Assembly: GCA_030407315.1 (NCBI GenBank)
Contig: JALQPE010002839.1
Location: 1 to 64,000, forward strand
Source: Asparagopsis taxiformis
Lineage: Eukaryota > Rhodophyta > Florideophyceae > Bonnemaisoniales > Bonnemaisoniaceae
Direction of reading: 5' to 3'
Length of the DNA stretch: 64,000 nucleotides
The position numbers were made by a program, and so were the translations under genes. The notes below the pieces were generated by a model. The model saw only the letters and a list, made by a program, of their open reading frames with translations. It was not told the origin of the DNA and did not search any database. Shown here piece after piece: positions 33,399-45,516 of the stretch (the stretch's first letter is position 1; each line of letters starts with the position of its first letter).

Positions 33399-36300
33399 AG
33401 GAGTTCTCTATATATTACTATGGTCCTCTGTTGGATGATGGTGCTCCGTACAGTGGCATGGATATTGAAGAGTTCAAAATAATTCAGCCAATTATCTGTC
33501 CTGAGTGGAATGGGAAATTTGATGCATTACCGGAGTGTGTTTCAGACCGTCCATACTGGCAGTATGGAACTGGCACTCATTCAAGTCAGGCCCGCAAAAT
33601 AATTGGATCAGTGTTCCTCACAGCCATCGCAGATGAGGGATACCAAATCAATATCAAGCACTTGATTATCGAAGGCTCCTCACAATGGGTTGTTGGGAGA
33701 AACATAACAAAATATTGTGATATCCTACATATGAATAGGGACAAACTGAAGTTGCCTCCACTACAAACATCAATAGATGATGTTTCAATTAACCCCACCA
33801 TCTCCCTTATCACCAATGATCTACATTGTCATATTCCGCATGAGGTATTTCATTACCGAAATACTTCTCTGTCACCTCCACAGAGATCTTCTCTGTTTTG
33901 TGCAACAGCATCTTTTGGTACTGCTGACAACATTCGACCATGGAAACTCACCAAGTCTGTTGTGGACAAAGTACAGAGACACGTTTGTGGACACTCTACA
34001 TATTCGGACATTAAGGTCTTACTGCAGCGCAATGGTCTTTGGAGTCATGAAGTCAATAAGTACTTGATTCAAACTCTCAAAGACTGTCCATCCTGCAAGC
34101 TAACGTCGGAACCTAAACTTCCAAGAAAGGTTTCACTGAGCAGCTTGACTCGTTCATTCAATCAAGATGTTTGCATTGATCATTTTTATTTAGGTGACCA
34201 AATTGTATTTCACACAATGGACTCCACAACTAGATACTCTGCTGGTGTTGTAGTACCTAACACAACAATGAGAGAGGCCATTACAGCATTTGAGACATAT
34301 TGGATTACCCCTTTCTGGACCCCTTCCACAATTATCTTTGATCCTGCGTTTGACAATGAAATTTTCAACAAGTACCTGAACATGAACGGTATAAATGCAA
34401 GATCATTGCCCCCAAGGCGTCATAACAAAAATGTACTTGAGTCTAAACATGGGGTTATTCGCGAAATTTTTCTGAGATTGAAAAATGAGAATAGCAATGC
34501 TGCATATACCACTGACTTTTTGCTTGTTCAGCAGTCATTTCGCATTTCAAATGACCTCTATGGAAACGATGAGCTCTCGGCTCACGAACTTGCTAAGGGG
34601 TATACTAGGCCGGTTATTGCAGGTACATACCCTGTTGTGGTACTTGAAGAACTTATTGATGCTCAAAAAACTTTGGCATCCAAACGAAAACTCACTCTGA
34701 TTTTGCGCTCAAAAGCTACAGTCGATACTCCAGTGAAACCTGGTGATGTAGTCCAAGTTTTTATCAAGCTACAGCATGATAAGCGCGGAAAATGGTCTGG
34801 TCCGAAAACGGTATTGCATTATGACCCATCGTCACGTTGTGTTACTGTGCCTGGATCCAATGGTCGCAAAATTAGAGCTGCTGTCGAAGATGTTCGTTTT
34901 GACATTTCAAACAATACCATTTCACGTCAGATTCAAGAGGCAATTGACTGTCTGGATCGTGAAGTCGATGCATCACTACACTCTTTCTCAGATAGTACCA
35001 TCGATGAACCCTCTGCACAGATGAAAGACCTTGAATCTCAGAGCACTCAAAAGCGCATAGATGATGACGACTTTAGTCTTGCTCATGAAAACAATCATAA
35101 CACAAACCCAACTCAAGATGTAATGCCATCATTTGGAGATTCAATAGAAGTCTATTGGCCTTTAGACATGGAATATTACCGTGGCACAATATCCAAAATC
35201 ACCTCAGATGGTTCACAGCATCAGATCGAATACGAAGACGGGGATCAAGAGTTACTCAACCTCACTAATGAGAAGTGGAGAATGGCTGCAACACTTCAAC
35301 CTCACGATATCAAACTTACACCTGGTTCTCAACTCTCGAGCAAAGAGAAAGAAGACACTGAAGAATACTACAAAATGTTTGGAGAAAAAGAGTTTACGCT
35401 TAATCAAGCACAAGGGCTCCCCTCATATGTCACACACAACTCCTACATGAAGGAAGAAAACAGTTTTACGAACACTGTACGTCAAGTTGCAATACATAAG
35501 ATACCGCAGGGTGCAAATATAATCACTAGCCATGTTATCTACAAAGTGAAAACAGCTGATGATGGCACACGATACGTGAAGGCCCGAATAGCCCCTCATG
35601 GCAACAAGGACAGTGAAAAGGAACGACTTAAAACAGATTCGGCAACGTGTCCACCTGTTGGAATAAGAATGCTGCTATCCCTTGCTTCATACCATAACTG
35701 GCCAATTGGAAAAATAGACTTCTCTACTGCATTCTTACAGACTGGGAAGGCACTGAGAGATGTGTATGTAATTCCTCCGCGTGAATGTGAGAACAAATCT
35801 CGATTTTACTGGCTCCTACTTACTGCAATATATGGACTCGTCAATGCCAACGCAAAGTGGCAAGAGAACAGCGACAAATTTCTCTTCAGTATAGGATTTT
35901 CTCAGCTTGCATACGTTCCACAGCTCTTCTATCGAAAGAAAGAGTCAAGGTTATTGACAATTGCAGTCAAAGTTGTGGACGATATTTTGTTTGCTGCAGA
36001 GCTTCCAACTATTCAAGATACTATCCGCGCATCTCCAAGAATTACAAACTCGGTACTATTGTTTACGGTCCCGGAACTTTCAGTTTCTTTGGTCTCACTA
36101 TCACTCAAGAATCCGATTTTTCAATCATTATACATGGAGATCAGAAACTATCGAATCTACATGCCTACCCCATTGACCGAATAAGGCGCAAACAAATCGA
36201 GTCACCGTTGAATGATGTTGAGTTATCCTCTTTCAAATCTGTGAATAGCTCAATTGGCTGGCTTGGAATAGCCTCATCACCATTCTGTGCATTTGTCTCC

Positions 36301-36966
36301 AGCCATCTACAGCAAAGAGCTCCTAATGCCACAGTACATGAGTTGATCTCACAGATCAATTCACTCAAGTGGCTTAAGAAGCTTGGTTGTCGTATAAGCT
36401 ACAAAAGACCTTCTAGTTCAGATAACCATGACATCTCCATTGTTTCATTCGCTGATGCCAGCCGCGCTGCAGAGCATGGCCAGCTTGGACATGTCACTGG
36501 ACTACTATTCGGCCGACTTGAAAATGGATCGACTTTTCACACACTATCTTGGCAATCTCAAAAGTCTAAGCGCCCCGTCAAGTCAATTGGTTCAGCAGAG
36601 ATTCTTGCTACTGGTGCTGCCATTGATGAAGGAAAAATGCTATGCAAAGCATACAATGCTCTACTACAGGCTGAAGTTGGTCTACAGATTATTGTAGACT
36701 CGAAAGACCTTTTCGACACCATCTCTACGTGTCGGATGGCCACTGATCGCTCCATCAGAGCGGATGTTGCGTGGATTCGTTTTGAATTTGAGACTAAGGA
36801 GATTTCAAAGATGATATGGGTACCGGGAAAATCAAACCTGGCCGACCCGCTCACGAAAAGAAACAGCAGTATTTCTGTCCCCCTACAGCTTCTTATGTAT
36901 TCTGGAGAAATACCAACAGAGTTTGTAGATACCAAACTTCGATGCTCCAATCAATTCACTGGGTGA
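33377..36966 (+). pseudogene. copia pol polyprotein, single frameshift
   Basis: Frame one (33377-36184) starts MATFKSIEEFSIYYYGPLLD. It encodes the aspartic protease (DDGA), an integrase with a His/Cys finger (H..H..CPSC, about 33980-34100) and DDE residues (MDSTTRYS, FDPAFDNE, LESKHGVIRE), then reverse transcriptase (KIDFSTAFLQ, KVVDDILFA in place of the usual YVDD). Around 36028 one base appears lost: the continuation (ISKNYKLGTIVYGPG) is in another frame up to 36966. That part holds RNase H (SFADAS, SAEILA, DSKDLFD) and the connection LADPLTKR. All catalytic blocks are visible, so this is otherwise a functional-looking pol. A sequencing error at 36028 would make it intact. Confidence 0.9.
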
Positions 36967-36992
36967 CCACTACTTATCTGAAAGGGTAGGAG

Positions 36993-37363
36993 TATTGATG
37001 TTTGATCGTGCAACATTGCATTCAAAATGTTATACAGTGTACCACTTACAGTTTTAGTGGACAAAAGGGTTCACTACTCAACTCCACCAAATTGTTTGTA
37101 CACCTTCCCGGAATGAAACTGTCTGAATACCCGCCAAACAATTGTTTTCTCTGCCTGACCGACTGTCCTTACACTTCGTGCCTCTCTATATAATACTGCT
37201 AGTCATCCTAAGACTATCGAAAGTCTCCCTTAAGGATAGACGACATCTCTTCTCGTAAACCATCTTGATCACCATTGTTCTATGCTCTCAAACTCATCGT
37301 CTCCTTCCGTTTATGCCTCAACCGCTTACAAGATCAAACATACCTGCACCAACGACCTTCCAT
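36993..37363 (+). repeat. 3' LTR of the copia element
   Basis: 371 bp, preceded by a purine-rich tract GAAAGGGTAGGAG (polypurine tract). It differs from the 5' LTR by about two bases, one of them AATATCC versus AATACCC. Confidence 0.9.
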
Positions 37364-37729
37364 ACCGATGATGTGATCTAGCGGCTGCAAAGTTTGACTT
37401 TCTCAAAGTGTTCAGCCCTGCCAAACCATGAAACTAGCTGAGGCGTCTTTCCGACAAAAAAGTTTTCCATCTCAGAAGAAATTCATATTACTATTAGGTT
37501 GGTAAAAAGTGGCCTCATATGAGGCCACTTGTCCGATAGACACTAGAGACAATCTAACTACCACTACAAGCTATACCAATTTTCCTTTCGGTGCTGCGTT
37601 CGCGCCACCGCTTCTACCTAGGAGCCAACATTGGTCTCTCGACCTAGAATACTTGAATCTAACGCTAGTTTTTATCTCATTTTTGTCACTACAGGAGGCT
37701 ACTACGCCAACCGAACGGCTCTTCAGTCA

Positions 37730-38519
37730 AATCGTGCGATGGATTCGCCGCGTCGGACAACCACAACACCATCGAGATTCGGCTCGATGTGCGAAACTCA
37801 CACGAAAGTTTTACCGCGCATCCACCGCGAAAATGGTCCTGGAGTTACCCACGCTCCTTTAGAGGTACAAACTCTAACAGACTGTCCCATACGGACTGGA
37901 ATAGACCTATCAAGCTAAGTGTTTGTCCATGTCGAGTTCAATGCCATTCTATCCACCACCTACCGCTAGCAGCGGGCAGCACCACTCTGGAATTTCAAGG
38001 ACGCTTTCGAGACATATTTAGGACAACCAACAGTGTTCGATAAAATCCTGAAACGATACTACCGAGCCAGCGACAGCTTTCACTGACAGCGCGACACAAG
38101 AAGCAGAAACAAGTCCTCTCTCTGACCTCCGTCGACCACTATCACCGCCAAAATTACCCGCACCTTCAGTAACAGAAACAAATGCAATCAACCCGGAGGA
38201 AATCAATACGATAATGGAAAAAACAACAAATTGGAAAAATATACAAGAGACTGCCGCGGATGTTTCAGCAAAGCTGCAACATGTGCAATAATGCTTATCA
38301 GCAGAGGTCAAGACTGAGTTAAACAGTGCAATGGAAAGGTATAGGTGTAAAATAACCACTGTCAAACCCGTCAACGGCATTTCTGATGACGTGACCATGT
38401 TGAGCCACGAACTGAATTTGGTGCAAAAAAATTATCATCCCTAGAGGACAGAAAGGCAGAGATAAACGAGCTCAAACAGATAGTTGATGGTATAGATAGC
38501 ATTTTGAGGGTACTGTAAG
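37730..38519 (+). pseudogene. Degenerate coding remnant with coiled-coil C-terminus
   Basis: Fragments in shifting frames look like one protein: SPRRTTTTPSRFGSMCETH near 37740, SPLSDLRRPLSPPKLPAP near 38110, and a helical end (LEDRKAEINELKQIVDGID) near 38440 that terminates IDSILRVL then TAA (38517-38519). A stop near 38289 and frame changes near 38050 and 38425 break it. I recognise no family. It may be an old gag-like or accessory transposon gene. Confidence 0.35.
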
Positions 38520-39098
38520 ACTTACTTTTCGCCGAGAAGCGATAGAATTATCCGGAAACGGAGTAGCACAAGCGACAACGAGGAAAGCCTCGATCCAGCG
38601 AGTAAGCTGTAGAAATGATCTCCAATCGGGGTGATCAGCCGGATTCCGAAAGAGGAAAATGATTGATACTCGAAAATCGAGTCCTGCAACGGCCTTTGAC
38701 TAAGAAGTCGGTAGAGTGGGTCTTCCACGAGATTCCTCCGACCAGGAGTATTTCGGTCTGCCGTCTCCAACCTACTTAAAAGTTAGCTGGGCTCGCGAAT
38801 CCTCCGAACGGAGTATCTCCTTGTGTGAGTCGGACTGGATGTGGTGCGCGACTACCAGCACCGGATCTGGTCTTAGTAACTCGCGGTAGGAGTCTCCTGC
38901 ACAGCCGTGACTCGGCGTTACATCGCGTCGCGGTGTGTTGTGCGGTTCACGCGCGACGGAACACGATTGGGAATCGTAGATCTACTCTCGCGAGAGAGGT
39001 TGCACGCTGAAGAGCGGTTGTAAGGCGCTTTCCAGACGAATAGGATGTAGTCCACAATAGTGCTGACTTTATTGTAACCGCTTGCGGTGAGTCACCGT
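38520..39098. other. Non-coding stretch before the hAT element
   Basis: No coding signal. It begins just after the coiled-coil relic with GTAAGACTTAC and ends GGTGAGTCACC, both short palindromes. It has a regulatory or LTR-like texture, but no second copy or convincing target duplication is present. Confidence 0.3.
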
Positions 39099-39569
39099 AC
39101 TAAATATAGGCCTGTGAATGGTCCTACTGGACTCCAGTCCAGACTAGTCCACCTCCTTGTGGTTCCTAGATTCGTCTAAATGCATCTGAACCAGTCCGAT
39201 TCAATGGGAGTAAGGCGGGTCTGCAGTCTGAGAAACAGTGTGAAAACTGGACCGAGGTCCGATAACTTTTTTTCTGGTGAACCAGTCTGGTCCATATCCA
39301 TTAGAGCATAGAACTGGACCGGACTGGTTCAGCACCCATACGGACCCTGTAGTTCTAATTTGAACGTACCAAAGACATCCATACTCTCTCATTCCACATA
39401 TTGCCCTCTCCAAACAAACTGTTCATTCAATACTGTAGTTTTCCCGCATTGTACCATGCATAAGTCTGCGAATGATTCTAACAACAGAAGCCGCATTCTG
39501 GTAGAGGCGCCATCCCTGCAGTCTTAGGGTTCGACTAGAAGAGAAAGTCAAGATTCCGTAACCACGAAG

Positions 39570-41995
39570 AAACGGAAGTTGAGTTCGGTTTGAGAATACT
39601 TCACAGAGTCGGCAAATGGGGAAGAAATCCGACAAAAGTGCATCAAATGCTCCATATCATTTAGTATCAACAGTGGTGTGTTGACGCTGACCAGACATGT
39701 GCGTAAGCATGGTTTTCTACTAAATAACGGTCAGAAAACGTTCAACAGGGATGGTTCATTGGCCGAAAAATTAATTCTTCCACGAGCCGAACTGCAAGAG
39801 CGTGTTTGTACGCAACTATCTCTTTAGATTGTGAGCAGTTTACATCCATTCTCCGCAGTAGAGAACGTTGAATTTGTTAAGCTCTTGAAGATATTGAACG
39901 AAGATGTCGATGTACCTCACAGAACGATAATACAGAGGAGAATCGATGAGATGTACGAAAAAAGTTCATCCACATGAAGGCCGCCCTTCAGAACGTCCCC
40001 GGAAAATTTAGTTTGACCACTGATGCATGGTCATCTCGTGTATACAAAGGATACATGGTCATTACGGCACATTGGGTGGACAGTAACTGGTGTCTGAAAG
40101 GATGCCTGCTAGATTTTTTCCGCTTCCCTACTCCGCATTGTAGCAGGTAGAAAATCTGCTAGAGCGGCAAACCACCCGACAGGTGTCCCGAGCCTCGGTA
40201 GAGGAGATGGTAGAGCAGATGAACCTTATAACGTACCCAGCCGGTAATCTCGTATGAGAGAAGGTATCGCTACCCGGAGGGGGTTGTGAGATTATAGCGC
40301 TCACGCGAGGTGCGTATTAATGGAGCAAAGTGACGTAATCCGTCGAGCTGTTGGCTAACCCTAAGGTTTTCCCGGAGAGGGGTTGAACAATAGGTATGCG
40401 AACACTGTTCCAGTGGGTCGTAATTCCACTTGAGTTTACGTTTCTCTAGAAACCGTGCCTACTGGCTATTCCAGTGGCGCATTTATACTAAGTCTACTGT
40501 AAGCTAGGGTTAGTGGTTAGGAATAAATATCCAGTTATTGACCAACCAGAGCCCAGTTAACGACACTCGCCTACCCGCGAGGTTATTGCCAGTTAGGCTT
40601 ACATTGTAATGTACAGCTGGTTAGCTTAAGTTAGAAATTTGTCCCTTGTGGGGTCTTGGCGGGGGCCGATAGGCCCAAATAGGGTGTTTACAGCCTTGCG
40701 CTTGTCCTAATTACAGGAAACACGCTCAGTTGGCTGGTGCCTTGTGATTGGCACGTCCCTTAAGTGGGCACCCAATAGGGAAGCGACACGACTCTGGTTG
40801 AGAGGACCACCAGGCGGTATGACAAGCATACGGGTGACGCTACTGCTCAGATTCTGATTGAAGTCATTGAAAAATGGGACTTGCGTGATTCCGTAGGATC
40901 GGTAACAACTGACAACGCTAGTGATATTTGCACCGGTGTGCGTATATTGCATGCGAAACTCAACGATGGAAGAAGAAATTTTGTACTTCTGCAGGAATTT
41001 CATGTGCGTTGCATGGCACATGTTATCAACATTGCAGTTAAAGATGCTTTAACATTGATATGTGCAGAAGTAAGCTCTGTAAGGAAATTTTGAATTAATT
41101 GAGGGCTTCTGTCAAACGGCGTGATACGTTTGAGAACGTCGCAATTGCTCTTGGGGAACCGAATGAAACATTTCCTGGGATAGATGTTGATACAAGGTAG
41201 TCGTCGACTTTCAAAATGATGCAGAAAGCGTTTGAAGTGAAAAAGGTTTTGAATACTGCTGTCAGTAACATTTCAGAGCTTAGGGAGTGGTCAATTGCTG
41301 ACTCAGATTGGCTCAAATCGAGGAAAATATGTGACATTCTACAGACTGCAGCTACTCTGACCGAAAATCAGTCAGGTAAGAAATATGTCACGTTGAGTGT
41401 ATGCTCGGAGGGATTCAAGCTCCTTTTGAGAAATTGCAACGCTGCTATTAATGAGAATGTCACAGTTTTGAGACCAATCGCCGAAAAAATGAAGATGAAA
41501 CTTGAGAAATATGAGAGTTTGGTGTGTTCCGACATAGCCTGTCTGGCGAGAATACTTGATCCTCGTTTTCCCAACGACATTTTACGGGATATCGACATAC
41601 TACGGCGTTATGTACCAATATCTACTGGCTCCAGCAGTGCATCCGGAATTCAAGCGGATGGAAGTATTTATAAATCGCTCGATGACCAACTATGGGATGA
41701 TGACGATTTTTGTCTCGGCGGAACGTCTAGTGACGAAATTCATCGCTTTCTGCAGGTAACGAATGCAGGGGATCGGTCAATTGACCCACTAACCTGGTGG
41801 GGAAATAATCAGGGTAGATTTCCTTCTATTGCAACTGTTGCGCGAAATGTGTTAGCCATTCAGGCCTCTTTTGTACCGAGTGAGAGCACTTTTTCTCTAG
41901 CAGGTATGATAGTAGATAATAGCAGGTGCTCGATAAGCTACAGACCAATCAAGTCTTGCCTACTTCTGAGTTCCTGGAATCGATTTTTGGAGTAA
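39570..41995 (+). pseudogene. hAT transposase, decayed and interrupted
   Basis: A BED zinc finger begins near 39580 (VxEYF, then KCIKC...TRHVRKH at 39637-39714). Its conserved Trp is now TGA (39591-39593). Next come FSLTTDAWSSRVYKGYMVIT (about 40010), ITAHW, and after the LTR insertion GDATAQILIEVIEKWD and TTDNASD of the RNase-H-like core. The C-terminal dimerisation block (VARNVLAIQASFVPSESTFSLA) is near 41835-41900. Lesions include a TAG near 39826, a TGA near 39974, a TGA near 41091 and a TAG near 41200. The solo LTR splits FPTPH from TGDA exactly. Inactive. Confidence 0.85.
40139..40824 (+). repeat. Solo LTR (686 bp) inside the hAT transposase
   Basis: It starts TGTAGCAGG and ends GTATGACA. 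It matches the LTR at 22905-23590 in inverse orientation over its whole length. It is flanked by CGCAT (40134-40138) and AGCAT (40825-40829), a 5-bp duplication with one mismatch. No internal retroelement sequence remains, so it arose by LTR-LTR recombination. Confidence 0.9.
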
Positions 41996-42258
41996 AGGGT
42001 AGTTCAGTCCATGAGACTGCGGTCCTGCATGGTTCGGTCCACAATAGGGAGCCGTCAGTGAGGTCCTTTCCGAGGGTTTAATGTCCTGTCCAAATCCTTA
42101 GTGAACGTATGTATCAGGACCGCAGTCCCAATTCGTCAACGTGTCTGAGACTGCAGTCTGTTTTTGGCTATTCGTTGGACTGTTCAAGTTCAGTCCACTA
42201 TTCGTATTCTAACCAGATTTCGGACCAAACTGGGACCATGCACAGGCCTAACTAAATA

Positions 42259-42941
42259 CATTAACGTCGGATCTCGGTTGGCCAGGACCGATGGTCCCGG
42301 CCAACCAGTTGGGTGGACCTTGTGGTCCCTACAAATTCCCCACTACACTGACACTTTTCGTGTACTTCTACTACAGTAAACTAATATTGACACTATCGCT
42401 AACAGTGTCACTACTAGTGTAGAATGACGAGTACACGCGCCGGCGTATACGTGTTAGAAGGCTCGCGTCCCTGCTGTCGCCCCGCGCTACTACACGTGCC
42501 TGTGGATTCAAGTTACGATTGGCGCCAACCCTTTGTGATCCCTCGCTCGCTGCGCCCGTTCCCTTAGTTTCCCGACCTTTGAGCCACGTCCCGTGCGCAC
42601 TGGCGACCCTTCAGCGAACTACCCCAGTTCGTTAGCTGTTTTCATTCCAAATTAATTTGCATTCGCCCTGTAGTATACGTGGCAATTCCGAAACTGCAAT
42701 TATTTGCGACTTTCCGCGGGATTCGAATTTCGGCGGACACGAATGGCGACAGCAATTCACGAGCATTGCTGGCGCATGCGCGCGCGCATTCGGCACACGT
42801 GTGCAGCGAACGAACTGGCACGCGGCCAACGGACCAACGGGTCCACACGCGCGACCCACAAGGTCCTTGCCCATTCGGGGTCGTTACGAACAGTGTTTAC
42901 ACTGTAATGCGATGCCATCGTGGCTAAATAGGTATTGGCAT
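42259..42941. other. Gene-free stretch between hAT and AB copy 3
   Basis: No coding signal. A local inverted-repeat cluster GACACTATCGC / AGTGTC / ACTAGTGTAG is at about 42385-42425. The rest looks unique. Confidence 0.4.
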
Positions 42942-43072
42942 CGTCTGCGTTTTCGGAAGTGGACGCGGACGTCCAGTCTCTCTAGTACGGGTCCTAGTCG
43001 GCGGCGAGATTTACTAGAACAAATGAACGTCCGCGTCCAAAAAAAATAAAAATTTTTTGGATGCGGACGTCC

Positions 43073-43201
43073 ACTTTCTCTAGTACGTTCGGCGGAATAC
43101 TAGGACCCGACATCCACTTTCTCTAGTACATACAGCGGGATCCTAGGGCCCGAAATCCACTTTCTCTAGTACATACAGCGGGATCCTAGGACCAGACATC
43201 C
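43073..43201. repeat. 43-bp minisatellite, 3 units, AB copy 3
   Basis: Inverted units of the same 43-bp repeat as 13143-13701. Confidence 0.9.
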
Positions 43202-43763
43202 AGTATACAATATATCAGCGAAAACTGGGAGGGAAGAAATTACAGCGGATGGTAAATTCAGGGCCCATATCGGACCGTATTTTATTCTCTCATTTACGAA
43301 ACTGCTGATATACAATACGTCTCTCTAGAATAGGAAATACATATCTGGTCAGAATAGGAAATAAATACCCGGTTAGAATAGGAAATACGTATCCAGTCAA
43401 AATACGAAATATGTATCCAGCCAGAATATGAAATACATATCCAGCCAGAATACAAAATACCTGTCAGCATATCGTCGATCACCCATCTCCCTCACTATCG
43501 CGTTCTCCCTACCATCCGAACGCCATGCACCACCATTCGCACATACTTCAAGAACCCTCACGACCTAGATTACAAAAGATCCGCTCCTTCCCAATACCAT
43601 CCCCGCTTTCCTCGAAACCACCCCAGCCCATTAAATCATCAAGAAATCAAACACGAACATGGTCAACAAAATCTTATAGGACTTGAAACCCACTCTCACT
43701 TCTATCGTATGCCCGAAAATATACACATACCAGAAACACCTCACAGCTTCATTCCCCATCTTC

Positions 43764-44746
43764 CTAGATCCCTTCTTCACACTCCTTGAGTCCTGCCGTT
43801 CTTGCTTCACTACTCCTGCATCACATACACAACATCAGAATCAACCACAACAGTCAAATTCAAAAGCAACGCTTACCACGCCAGATATCCTAGAAACTCC
43901 CTTACTTACCTCTCATCCATCCTACACACAATACAAACTATGATCCAAAAACCTTGCAATGAATAATAAAAGTCAGCAGTCAATATCTTCGCAAAACAAG
44001 TCTTGGTGCTCAGTGAAACTTACCTTCCGTCATCACCATTCCTGCATCATCTACACAACATCGGAATCAAGCACAACAGTCAGACTCAAAACCAACCTTC
44101 CCTCGAAGCATACTTTCAGAACTCGCACACTTACCTTCGCTCCACACAATACACACCATGACTCAATAGGCTTCTAATGAATGAATATTGGATCAACAGC
44201 AACAGTCAGACTCAAAACCAACCTTCCCTCGCTGCTTACTTTCAAAACTCGCACACTTACCTTACCTGTTCCATCCTGCACATAATAAAAACCATAAGTC
44301 ATGTAATCGTGTAGCCAAGAAAAGTAGTCAGCATTCCGCATCTTCGCACAACCGGACTGGGCGCCCAATGTGACTTGCCTTCCGTCATCACTATTCCTCC
44401 ATCACCTACACAACATCGGAATCAATCGCAACAGTCAGATTGAAAACCAACGTTTCCCTCGCTACATACCCTGAGAACTCGCAAATGTACCTCTCATCCA
44501 TCCTACACACAATACAAACCATGATCCAAAAACTTTGCAATGAATAATCATAGTCAGCAGTCCATATCTTCGCAAAGCACATCTTGGCACTCAATGAAAC
44601 TTACCCTCCGTCATCAACATTCCTGCATCATCTACACAACATCGGAATCAACCACAACAGTCAGACTCAAAACCAACCTTCCCTCGCAGCATACTTTCAA
44701 AACTTCACATACCTCTCTTCCATCCTCCGCTCAATACACACCATGA
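43764..44746 (-). CDS. Micro-exon gene of AB copy 3
   Basis: On the minus strand, exons include 44713-44724 (GATGGAAGAGAG), an 18-nt exon near 44605-44622, GATGGATGAGAG near 44495, an 18-nt exon near 44386 with a GC donor, GATGGAACAG near 44265, an 18-nt exon at 44024-44041, a 12-nt exon at 43910-43921 and the terminal exon at 43764-43815 ending KECEEGI then TAG. Order, lengths, phase and splice motifs match copy 1. One unit near 44130 has lost its acceptor, as in copy 1. Confidence 0.45.
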
Positions 44747-44812
44747 GTCAACATGCTTCCAAGGAAAAATATCGCATAAACGGAAATAGTCAGACTCAAA
44801 CTCCACGCTTCC

Positions 44813-44938
44813 CTTTGACCGCCTTTGCTTTGTTTAGTGTAGAGGATGGAACGAAGGTACGTGCGCGAATCTTGATCAAGATTCGCGCACGTAACTTCAT
44901 TCCATCCTCTACACTAAACAAAGCAAAGGCGGTCAAAG
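44813..44938. repeat. 126-bp near-perfect palindrome in AB copy 3
   Basis: The centre is at 44875/44876 and the arms of 63 bp differ at about two positions. Each arm contains GTGTAG, GATGGAA(C/T)GAAG and (G/T)TACGTG, a micro-exon-like unit with acceptor and donor, so the unit is mirrored on both strands. Copies 1 and 2 retain only the 38-bp core and one arm. Confidence 0.9.
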
Positions 44939-44993
44939 AATCTCAGTCGGTGATGAGGGCGGAGTGGAGCCTGCGGCATCGACCGGACAGCTT

Positions 44994-45068
44994 TCAGCGT
45001 CCGCTTAAGTCTTGCTGTGCATACTCGAAATCATCGCCGGCAGTGAGATTGAGTATGGCCCAAGCCAT
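44994..45068 (-). pseudogene. Small ORF of AB copy 3, truncated
   Basis: It starts MAWAILNLTAGDDFEYAQQ like copies 1 and 2 but stops after DLSGR, because CGCAGA became CGCTGA. The start and first 24 codons are unchanged. Confidence 0.45.
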
Positions 45069-45516
45069 GGTCTCTGATTCCCCGAACAATGAGATCCGGA
45101 TCGAGAACAACGAATATAAACATATAATCATATATATGAGAATCCATTTGCTTTCCTTACATGATCCGTGGCATATCCGCTGTAAAGCACATTCAGATTC
45201 CACGAAGTTCGGAAATAAAAAAGTTTATTATTACAAATGAATTAATTGAAAATTCATCTCCCAGGGTGGTCGTTCGTCCTTCCATGCACACGTTGCCAGC
45301 ACGCAATGTGATGTAACAGTTGGAAATGATTGAACTCTCGGTTAAATTCCACCGTTGGGATGTCAGCTGGAGTGAGCACAAAACTACTACCCACAAAACT
45401 ACGAACACGTTACATTCCAAGTCTCGAAAGCACCACAAAAATAAAATTGGTCGCATCTGGACGGCACAGTCTCCCCTGTTCAGCTCGCAATCCTCCCTTT
45501 TGCGTCAAAACTCGAC

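Larger units (their letters stand above)
32115..37363 (+). mobile_element. Ty1/copia-type LTR retrotransposon, near-intact
   Basis: It has two 371-bp LTRs, a gag ORF and a pol ORF in copia order (protease, integrase, reverse transcriptase, RNase H). It is flanked by ACCGAT (32109-32114 and 37364-37369), a 5-6 bp target duplication. The LTRs differ at about two positions, so the insertion is young. The LLDDGAPYSG protease and general layout resemble the GalEa/PyRE lineage known from red algae and crustaceans (from knowledge, not tested). One frameshift in pol near 36028 probably makes it non-autonomous. Confidence 0.9.
31954..37543. mobile_element. Small TA-flanked inverted-repeat (MITE-like) element, split by a copia insertion
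   Basis: GTGTCTATCGGACAAG at 31954 is found as its reverse complement, CTTGTCCGATAGACAC, ending at 37543. Each is followed inward by CCTCATATGAGG. Both ends are flanked by TA (31952-31953 and 37544-37545), as in Tc1/mariner-type insertions. Without the retrotransposon and one target copy the element would be about 330 bp with no coding capacity. Confidence 0.6.
39107..42250 (+). mobile_element. hAT-superfamily DNA transposon
   Basis: Terminal inverted repeats are TAGGCCTGTGAATGGTCC (39107-39124) and its complement with one mismatch (42233-42250). They are flanked by a perfect 8-bp duplication ACTAAATA (39099-39106 and 42251-42258). Both features are diagnostic of hAT. Subterminal GGTCC/GGACC and CAGTCC motifs are dense. 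It carries a decayed transposase and a nested solo LTR. Confidence 0.95.

Noticed and set aside
38514..39098. A second solo LTR before the hAT element
   Set aside because: The ends do not form a TG...CA pair, flanking GTAC is only a weak duplication, and no second copy exists in the window.
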